Source: Nostoc sp. CHAB 5834 (GTDB lineage: Bacteria > Cyanobacteriota > Cyanobacteriia > Cyanobacteriales > Nostocaceae). From it: a stretch of DNA of 64,000 bases. This document shows, piece by piece, positions 58,200-64,000 of the stretch. A model generated the notes under the pieces. It made no database searches, had not been told where the DNA came from, and was given only the letters and a program-made list of their open reading frames with translations. Position numbers and translations under genes: made by a program. Each line of letters starts with the position of its first letter. The first letter of the stretch is position 1. The DNA lies in contig JAIVFU010000033.1 of NCBI GenBank assembly GCA_020829485.1, positions 1-64,000 of the forward strand. Direction: 5' to 3'.

Positions 58200-58612
58200 G
58201 CCACTTTTTACTGGATACTAACGTCATCTCTGAGCCATTAAGGCCACAACCAAATCCAGCAGTTATCCAAAGGTTACAACAGTATCAAGGAGAATTTGCT
58301 ATTGCTTCCGTTACTTGGCATGAATTGCTATTTGGTTGCTATCGTCTGTCCGCTTCTAAAAGGCGAGAGAGAATTGAGCAGTATCTCTTGCATATAGTCC
58401 AACCAAATATTTCTATCCTGCCCTATGATAAGGTGGGAGCCGAATGATTTGCTTTAGAAAGAGCGCGACTAGTAACTATAGGAAAAACTCCCGCGTATCC
58501 AGATGGACAGATTGCAGCGATCGCAAAAGTAAATGGTCTGATTTTGGTAACAAATAATGTTTCAGACTATGCCGATTTTCAAGAACTTCAACTAGAGAAT
58601 TGGTTTTGTTAG
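58196..58612 (+). pseudogene. VapC-type PIN toxin with an internal TGA
   Basis: GTG start overlapping the antitoxin stop. PIN motifs are complete on both sides of a TGA at 58445-58447: Asp in FLLDTNVIS, Glu in WHELLFG before it, and the acidic D of PDGQIAAIA and NNVSDY after it. The rest continues in the same frame for 54 codons to TAG 58610-58612. The TGA replaces what would be a tryptophan codon. Full length would be 138 residues; the stop should remove the C-terminal active-site residues. Confidence 0.85.
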
Positions 58613-58705
58613 TTGAGTTGGTTACTTTTTTCAAGATGGCAAAACTACTTTTAATTGCAGAGGAATTGCATCCTTATTTACTTAACACAAGTTCACATAA
58701 TTGGC

Positions 58706-58987
58706 TTAACTGTGTTGTAAAAACTCGACTTTGGGCAATAACGGGTCAGTTACAATACCCACACCGCTAAAACCCCAGCGTTTGAGCAAGTTTCCTAACT
58801 GTGTACGTGGAATAGATTCCACAGTAAAGCGATTTGCCACTTCTGCTGCGTGGGTGTTGAGATAGCTAAGGGCATCAAAGTTTTCCTGAAACAGCAATAA
58901 ATAGCCTGATGTTTCGGTGTCAGGACGAGCTATGAGATAATTACCGTCAGTTTTTGAGCGCACCAAGTAATAAACTTCGGACAGCAT
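58706..58987 (-). CDS. Conserved cyanobacterial protein of unknown function
   Basis: 93 residues. [20 protein letters not shown], then [20 protein letters not shown] and [20 protein letters not shown]; a compact mixed alpha/beta protein without known motif. Looks conserved in cyanobacteria. The ATG at 58987 abuts a dense repeat array. No operon partner. Confidence 0.7.
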   Translation of the reverse strand: MLSEVYYLVRSKTDGNYLIARPDTETSGYLLLFQENFDALSYLNTHAAEVANRFTVESIPRTQLGNLLKRWGFSGVGIVTDPLLPKVEFLQHS

Positions 58988-59187
58988 GGAGATGGGGAGA
59001 GTGGGGGAGCAGGGGGAGCAGGGGGAGCAGGGGGAGCAGGGGGAGCAGGGGGAGCAGGGCAGGCAGGGGGAGAAGAATTAATAACCAATGCCCAATAACA
59101 AATGACTAATGACTAATGACTAATGACTAATGACTAATGACTAATGACTAATGACTAATGACTAATGACTAATGACTAATGACTAAT
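58988..59187. repeat. Dense tandem arrays: nonamer then heptamer
   Basis: Six copies of GGGGGAGCA (59003-59056), a degenerate stretch, then about twelve perfect TAATGAC units (59101-59187). The last unit contains the TAG stop of the ABC permease gene. Two different unit lengths in one spacer is unusual. Confidence 0.95.
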
Positions 59188-60229
59188 TGAGATTTTCTAG
59201 GCGAATGCGTGGATCGGCAGCTTTTAACATTAAATCGGCGATTAAATTACCAGCAATCAGCAAGACTGCGCCCATTACCAAGCTTGCCATTAATAAATAT
59301 AAATCTTGAGCTTGTAAAGCTTGTAGAGTCAACCTCCCTAAACCGGGCCAGTTGAAGAAAAATTCGGCAATGAAAGCACCATTTAATAAACCAGCTAATT
59401 CAAAACCCAATAAGGTAATCAAGGGATTTATCGCATTGCGGAGAGCATGAACGTAGATAACGCGATTTTCTGGCAGACCTTTGGCACGAGCCGTTTGGAT
59501 GTAATCTTGACGCAGCACATCCAATAATTCGCCGCGAGTGATGCGTTGTAAACCAGCAAAACTAGTAATTGAGAGGGCGATCGTGGGTAAAATCATGTGC
59601 CAGCCGATATCTAAGATTCTGCCAAACCACGACAGTTCCGAGTGATTAATGCTAGTCATGCTACCCACTGGGAAAAAGGGGGAGGTGATTTGGGCGAAAA
59701 CCAGCAGCGCTAAGGCAGTGATGAAACTGGGAAAGCCTTGTCCGGCGTAGCTAATTACCTGTAAAACCCGGTCTGCTAGCTTATTTTGGTTAACAGCAGC
59801 AAAGATCCCCAGAGGGATAGCGATCGCCCATGTGACAATTAAAGATGCGATCGCTAATAGCAAAGTCGCTGGTACTCGTTCCCACAACAACGATGCTACT
59901 GAACGTTGATAAATAAAACTTGTGCCAAAATCACCTTTTGTCAAGATTCGCCATAGCCATAGCCCAAATTGTTCTGGCCAAGACTTATCCAAACCAAACT
60001 GCCGCTTGATTTCTTCAATTCTTTCTGGCGATATCTTCGGGTTTTGCCGCAGTGTATCTACATAATCTCCTGGAGCAAGTTGAATAATGAAAAACGACAA
60101 CGCTGACGCCAACAACAAAGTAAGTAGTGCCTGCAATATCCGCTTTCCCACATAAACAAAAGTTTCACTCGTGACTAGCGTTATTAGCCAATCCCGACCT
60201 GTCTCCAATGAAATTCTCGTAGATGTCAT
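59183..60229 (-). CDS. ABC transporter permease (DppB/OppB-like)
   Basis: 348 residues, six membrane helices. An N-terminal helix and loop (FFIIQLAPGDYVDTLR) then the permease motif RITRGELLDVLRQDYIQTAR with AKGLPENRVIYVHALRN, and the final helix. Forms the channel of a peptide- or nickel-type importer with a second permease, two ATPases and a binding protein, none of which are adjacent here. Substrate not predictable. Its stop codon lies in a heptamer unit. Confidence 0.93.
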   Translation of the reverse strand: MTSTRISLETGRDWLITLVTSETFVYVGKRILQALLTLLLASALSFFIIQLAPGDYVDTLRQNPKISPERIEEIKRQFGLDKSWPEQFGLWLWRILTKGDFGTSFIYQRSVASLLWERVPATLLLAIASLIVTWAIAIPLGIFAAVNQNKLADRVLQVISYAGQGFPSFITALALLVFAQITSPFFPVGSMTSINHSELSWFGRILDIGWHMILPTIALSITSFAGLQRITRGELLDVLRQDYIQTARAKGLPENRVIYVHALRNAINPLITLLGFELAGLLNGAFIAEFFFNWPGLGRLTLQALQAQDLYLLMASLVMGAVLLIAGNLIADLMLKAADPRIRLENLN

Positions 60230-60316
60230 TTGTGCTTTGTCCTTTGTCCTTTGTCATTTGTCATTTGTCATTTGTCATTTGTCCTTTGCTAATGACCAAT
60301 GACTAATGACCAATGA
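60230..60316. repeat. Heptamer array
   Basis: TTGTCCTTTGTC units then TTGTCAT and TAATGAC units; its last unit forms the apt stop codon TAG. Confidence 0.85.
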
Positions 60317-60835
60317 CTAATATTCAATTAGAGAGATAATCGGCACGTCCGGCAGATATTTACGCCCTTCTAAATCCCGTAGCTCGATAATAAACCCAAA
60401 TCCTACTAGTTCGCAGCCAATCTTCTGTACTAACTTTGCTGTTGCACTCGCAGTTCCACCCGTGGCAATCAAATCGTCCACAATTAAAATTCGACTACCT
60501 TGGTGTAAACCGTCTTGATGCACTTCTAGGCAGTCCATACCATACTCTAGTTCATATTCAATTGAATGAACGGCTCCTGGTAACTTACCTTTTTTGCGGA
60601 CGGGAATAAAACCAGTTTCTAATTTATAAGCCAGAGGCGAACCAAAAATAAATCCCCTCGACTCTATACCAATGACGTAATCCGCCGTTATTCCAGCTTC
60701 ATTACATTTTTGTGCTAGAAAGTCAATAGTGTAGCGCAGTCCTTCTGGATCACGCAGCAGGGTAGTAATATCCCGAAATAAAATTCCGGGTTTAGGGAAA
60801 TCTGGAATATCACGAACGAGAGACTTCAAATCCAT
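60317..60835 (-). CDS. apt: Adenine phosphoribosyltransferase
   Basis: 172 residues. PRPP motif [18 protein letters not shown] and [19 protein letters not shown] are diagnostic. Salvages adenine to AMP. Stop codon TAG lies within a heptamer unit. Flanked by arrays on both sides. Confidence 0.96.
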   Translation of the reverse strand: MDLKSLVRDIPDFPKPGILFRDITTLLRDPEGLRYTIDFLAQKCNEAGITADYVIGIESRGFIFGSPLAYKLETGFIPVRKKGKLPGAVHSIEYELEYGMDCLEVHQDGLHQGSRILIVDDLIATGGTASATAKLVQKIGCELVGFGFIIELRDLEGRKYLPDVPIISLIEY

Positions 60836-61277
60836 AAAACGGGGAATAGGGAGTGGGGAATGGGGAGTAGGGAGCAGGGGAGGCAGGGGAAGATAAGGGA
60901 GTTAGGGAGATGAGGGAGATGAGGGAGAGCAATTAATAACCGATGCCCAATGCCCAATGCCTAATTTCAGATACCTGAAAAATCGTACACTATAATGTCA
61001 TACGCTGGGGGTCGAGGCTGAAGCTTCGCCGTTTATTGACGATAATTAGGATTTAAATCAAGCTAGAAGAGGTATTGCGCTAAATAAATGAGGTGAATTA
61101 AGTTATGTTTTAAAATTTTGATTTCAATATAGGGAAAACTTTGAGTAGAAAGAGTTAAGTAATGTATATATCAGGTAGCCATGCTACTGCTACAAGTTTA
61201 ATGCTCAAGTCTCGGCTACCGATCTTAAATTTGTTTGTTTTATCTAGTCTGTTGGAACCGCACAAGGTATTTATAGA
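60836..61277. other. Spacer with arrays, no gene
   Basis: GGGGAAT/GGGAGTA/GGGAGATGA units at about 60838-60965, then AT-rich sequence holding the promoter region of the DUF3038 gene. No open frame worth listing. Confidence 0.5.
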
Positions 61278-61904
61278 ATGAATGTCTCAGCAAGTTTAAC
61301 GCCGTTCAACAGTCCAACTCAAGATTCACTGCCGATGGTTCTGGACACTTTGCCAGATCCTGCGATCGCTTCTAAAACGTGTCCTCGCAGAACCAGGTTG
61401 CAAATTGACCTGATTTTACTGGCAATTGAAGCTTTAGAGCTTGGTGGTTCGGAAGCAATCCTAACTTTTGCTCAAGAGTTGGATCTAAAAGGAATTGTTA
61501 AAGACAGGGTGAATTTATGGCGGATGCGTAGCTCTAATCCGCTGCGGAGAGCGCATATCCGCCGTCCCTTAAGTATCATGGAAGCAAAAGCTCTGGTGGT
61601 CATTGCTTGCTATATAGCACGGCGTTTAACTGTAGTGATTCGCCAGTTATTAATGATCTGTCAACAAATGGAAGAAAAGCAGATTCCATTAGAACAGAAT
61701 TTGCGCCTATCTAATTACCTAGAGCGGTTTAGAGCGCATTTTAAGAGCCGGATGAATGCTCGACGTTCTGGCGTTCTGGCATTAACTTCTGATGCAAAAT
61801 TAGATGAGCTAGCGATAAATTTGTTAGGACAATTACTATTTTGTACTGGTACAGCTGGAATGCAGAGGTTCTGGATTAGTCTTTTTGACGGTGAAGTAGA
61901 ATGA
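61278..61904 (+). CDS. DUF3038 protein
   Basis: 208 residues. RRTRLQIDLILLAIEALELG, then RMRSSNPLRRAHIRRPLSIM and LGQLLFCTGTAGMQRFWISL fit the DUF3038 family, confined to cyanobacteria. Mostly helical. Overlaps the next gene by four bases (ATGA), implying translational coupling and a joint job. Confidence 0.88.
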   Translation: MNVSASLTPFNSPTQDSLPMVLDTLPDPAIASKTCPRRTRLQIDLILLAIEALELGGSEAILTFAQELDLKGIVKDRVNLWRMRSSNPLRRAHIRRPLSIMEAKALVVIACYIARRLTVVIRQLLMICQQMEEKQIPLEQNLRLSNYLERFRAHFKSRMNARRSGVLALTSDAKLDELAINLLGQLLFCTGTAGMQRFWISLFDGEVE

Positions 61905-63313
61905 ATATTCAACGTAAGTACAGTTTGCCTAATTGTACACTGCTTTTAGAAGGGTTAAGTGATGTTACTAAAGCTGCACACTTCCAGGAAATGCGCCCGG
62001 AATTATCAATATTGGTAAATGCAGAATGTTATTTATCTGGTTACAACCAACCCCTAACCGGAGGGCGGGAATTTTTTGAAAGTTTGGTAAGGGCTGTTAG
62101 TGGCTATGCCCAAGAATTTTTAAGTAGTGTCCCCAATCCGCAGGCACACAACCAGGAATCGGAGCTAGTAGAGTTTCGGAAAATTGATAGCAACCGACAT
62201 AGGTTAATTATATATTCAGAAGGCGCTCCAGAGGGGTTCGATCACTCCAACAATTCCAAACGTCCGCCTATTGAAATAGATTTGAATACGGTGCAGTTGT
62301 TTGATTTAGTCGAAGCAGTGGATCAGTTTTTTGCTGATACCCAAACTTTACCTGAACTTTCCTTAGAACTACAACCAGTTACTAGACGCTATGGCGGTGC
62401 TAGTCAGGCTTTGATCAGGCAGGCTGTTCCTGCTGCTGTGGGTGTGTCAAGTTTAGCAGTAGCAGCGATCGCTTTTAACTTGATTCCACCTCCCCAAATG
62501 CGTCCACCACAGCCTAAACCAGATCAGCAAACTAGCTCTACCACAAACAATATCACTGCTCCAGCAACAGCTGCTGCAACACCCACAGCAACATCCACAG
62601 CTAATACAAAGCCCGCAGTTAAAGATTTAGAAGCACTTTTAAATACAGTTCCAGAAATTACTGATCCATCGCAGTTGCGTGCATTGAATCGTCAAGTTTA
62701 CAATCAAGTTCATCCAGCTTGGACTAATCGCTCAGGATTGCAACAGGATTTGATCTATCGTCTGGGTGTAGCTGCGGATGGAGCGATCGTTGGTTATAAA
62801 GCGGTGAATAAAGAGGCAAATATAGGAGTCGGGCAAACTCCTTTACCTAAGGTACTTTACAATCCAGCTAGCCGCCCTTCTATTTCCAATGAACCGATCG
62901 CCCAATTTAGAGTAGTATTTAATACAAATGGTGTGCTAGAAGTTAGCCCTTGGCGAGGGTATGCTAGGACACCAGAGGTAGTAGGTGCAAAAATTACTGA
63001 CTCTAATATAGTCAAAGGTTTAAACCAAAAGCTTTATAGTACAGTTCGCCAAACCTGGAGTGGTACCCCCACCTTTACGCGAGATTTGAAATATCGGGTA
63101 GCAGTCAACAAAGATGGTGTAATTGCTGACTATGAACCACTAAACCAAGTTGCCTTTGACTATTTCCGCGAAACACCTCTTCCCAAGATGTTCAACGCTG
63201 TCTACGGTTCCAATGTAGCAGCTCCCAACAATAAAGAACCTCTCGCCCACTTCCAAGTAATATTTAAGCCTAGCGGTACGCTGGAAGTTAAGCCTTGGCA
63301 GGGATATCAATAA
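61901..63313 (+). CDS. DUF4335 protein with duplicated C-terminal domain
   Basis: 470 residues. N-terminal DUF4335 region (1-170), one membrane helix (about 178-200, VPAAVGVSSLAVAAIAFNLI), a low-complexity P/T/A linker (200-250) and two copies of a 110-residue module: one at about 245-355 ending LEVSPWRGYA, the other at 360-470 ending LEVKPWQGYQ. Each has a Y-R-V/L-(G/A)-V-(A/N)-x-D-G motif. The modules would lie outside the cytoplasm. The pair DUF3038-DUF4335 is conserved; role unknown. Confidence 0.88.
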   Translation: MNIQRKYSLPNCTLLLEGLSDVTKAAHFQEMRPELSILVNAECYLSGYNQPLTGGREFFESLVRAVSGYAQEFLSSVPNPQAHNQESELVEFRKIDSNRHRLIIYSEGAPEGFDHSNNSKRPPIEIDLNTVQLFDLVEAVDQFFADTQTLPELSLELQPVTRRYGGASQALIRQAVPAAVGVSSLAVAAIAFNLIPPPQMRPPQPKPDQQTSSTTNNITAPATAAATPTATSTANTKPAVKDLEALLNTVPEITDPSQLRALNRQVYNQVHPAWTNRSGLQQDLIYRLGVAADGAIVGYKAVNKEANIGVGQTPLPKVLYNPASRPSISNEPIAQFRVVFNTNGVLEVSPWRGYARTPEVVGAKITDSNIVKGLNQKLYSTVRQTWSGTPTFTRDLKYRVAVNKDGVIADYEPLNQVAFDYFRETPLPKMFNAVYGSNVAAPNNKEPLAHFQVIFKPSGTLEVKPWQGYQ

Positions 63314-63404
63314 TAATTGGGGAGTGGGGAATGGGGAGTGGGGAGTGGGGAGTGGTAAAATTCCCTACTCCCTACTCCCTACTCCCTACTCCCTACTCCC
63401 CATT
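63314..63404. repeat. GGGGAGT / CCCTACT arrays
   Basis: GGGGAGT units then CCCTACT units in opposite sense, so the single strand can fold into a long hairpin between the convergent DUF4335 and PBP genes, a likely bidirectional terminator. Confidence 0.85.
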
Positions 63405-63406
63405 CT

Positions 63407-64000
63407 TTACCTCGTAATCCGCCGCATATAATTCCCCCATAACTGGGCTGCTTGAGCGCTGCTACCAGATGTCGGGGAATTATTGTCGTTTCCCAGCCAG
63501 ACACCGGTTACAAGCCGCCGACTGGGGATAAAGCCGATGAACCATAAGTCAACGTTTTTATCCGTCGTGCCTGTTTTCCCAGCTTCTCCTAGCCCAATGG
63601 CAGCACTACGCCCAGTACCTCTGGTGACTACACCACGCATCAAACTAGTCATCTCATCGGCTACACCATTTGAGAGAACTCGTTTGTTGGCATCTGGATC
63701 TTGGTCGAAGGAGTAGATTACACGACAGGTTTTGATATCATTGCGATCGCGGCAATCACCACTGTCTAAAATTCGGTTAATTGCATGGGGAGGATTCCGT
63801 ACACCACCATTACTAATAGCGCCAAAAGCACCAGTCATTTCCAAAACATTGACTACACTTTGACCTAGTACCAAGCCAGGAACTGGATCAAGGGTTGACT
63901 TGATTCCCAAATTCTGTGCCATTGCCACGACTTTATTCAGCCCGATTTCTCTGGCAACTCGTAGGGCAATGGGATTTTCTGAAAGAGCAAGCCCCGTTGC
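63407..64000 (-). CDS. Class A penicillin-binding protein, C-terminal part (continues past window end)
   Basis: The transpeptidase end of a bifunctional peptidoglycan synthase. The frame is open to base 64000. Near the edge SENPIALRVAREIGL carries the SxN motif, and further on EAGKTGTTDKNVDLWFIGF carries the KTG motif; the catalytic SxxK serine must lie beyond the edge. The C-terminus is short (NYMRRITR). About 198 residues visible. Confidence 0.92.
   Translation of the reverse strand, partial: ATGLALSENPIALRVAREIGLNKVVAMAQNLGIKSTLDPVPGLVLGQSVVNVLEMTGAFGAISNGGVRNPPHAINRILDSGDCRDRNDIKTCRVIYSFDQDPDANKRVLSNGVADEMTSLMRGVVTRGTGRSAAIGLGEAGKTGTTDKNVDLWFIGFIPSRRLVTGVWLGNDNNSPTSGSSAQAAQLWGNYMRRITR

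Overview
The window looks like a stretch of chromosome from a filamentous, heterocyst-type cyanobacterium close to Nostoc. The octamer GCGATCGC (HIP1) recurs throughout. Intergenic spacers carry heptanucleotide tandem arrays of the STRR type and very small dispersed repeats like those described in Nostoc punctiforme. The gene content also fits: apcD (phycobilisome terminal emitter), a protein with the Mo-nitrogenase C-terminal domain, a DUF3038/DUF4335 pair, ureDABC and a caspase homologue. I saw no tRNA, rRNA or CRISPR array.

Layout. 1-3.8 kb: an IS630-type element end cutting an amine oxidase gene, an HlyD-type adaptor and an NmrA-like reductase. 3.9-5.6 kb: a divergent SAP-domain/ribbon-helix-helix pair and a 1 kb repeat field. 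5.6-13.6 kb: a ribosomal S1 homologue, dienelactone hydrolase, GntR regulator, Uma2 nuclease, alpha/beta hydrolase, then clpX and clpP, with tig at 13.9-15.3 kb. 16.2-20.3 kb: asd-dapA-rnj. 20.3-22.9 kb: a MITE with target duplication, an FTR1 iron permease, and a truncated anion transporter. 23.3-30.4 kb: the Mo-nitro_C protein, a pseudo-orthocaspase, rpmF, a sulfite-oxidase-like protein, an aldehyde dehydrogenase and a REC-histidine kinase. 30.6-32.7 kb: gene debris, a VapBC-like pair and an Rpn-type protein. 32.7-35.9 kb: ureDABC. 36-40 kb: a methyltransferase, a broken HicB joined to a second ureD 5' piece, a NERD helicase and another Rpn-type protein. 40-42.1 kb: groES-groEL with a perfect CIRCE. 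42.3-45.7 kb: a ferredoxin pseudogene, a LuxR-type response regulator, a NIL protein and a frameshifted Rpn gene. 46-51 kb: asnS, small conserved proteins, an anti-sigma-like ATPase, rlmD and apcD. 51.7-53 kb: two tiny hydrophobic ORFs and a decaying Doc module. 53-57 kb: purL-purF. 57-64 kb: Uma2, a Phd/VapC pair whose toxin has an internal stop, an ABC permease, apt, DUF3038/DUF4335 and the end of a class A penicillin-binding protein.

How it works together. Several groups are clear functional units: Clp protease with trigger factor (protein quality control), GroESL under HrcA/CIRCE, Asd-DapA (lysine/diaminopimelate), PurL-PurF with Apt (purines), and urease. Between them the DNA is full of decay: at least seven truncated or frameshifted genes, three toxin-antitoxin-like modules of which two are damaged, and three Rpn-type nuclease genes of which one is frameshifted. 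Short mobile repeats have entered reading frames (orthocaspase, purL) and heptamer arrays supply the start or stop codons of several genes.
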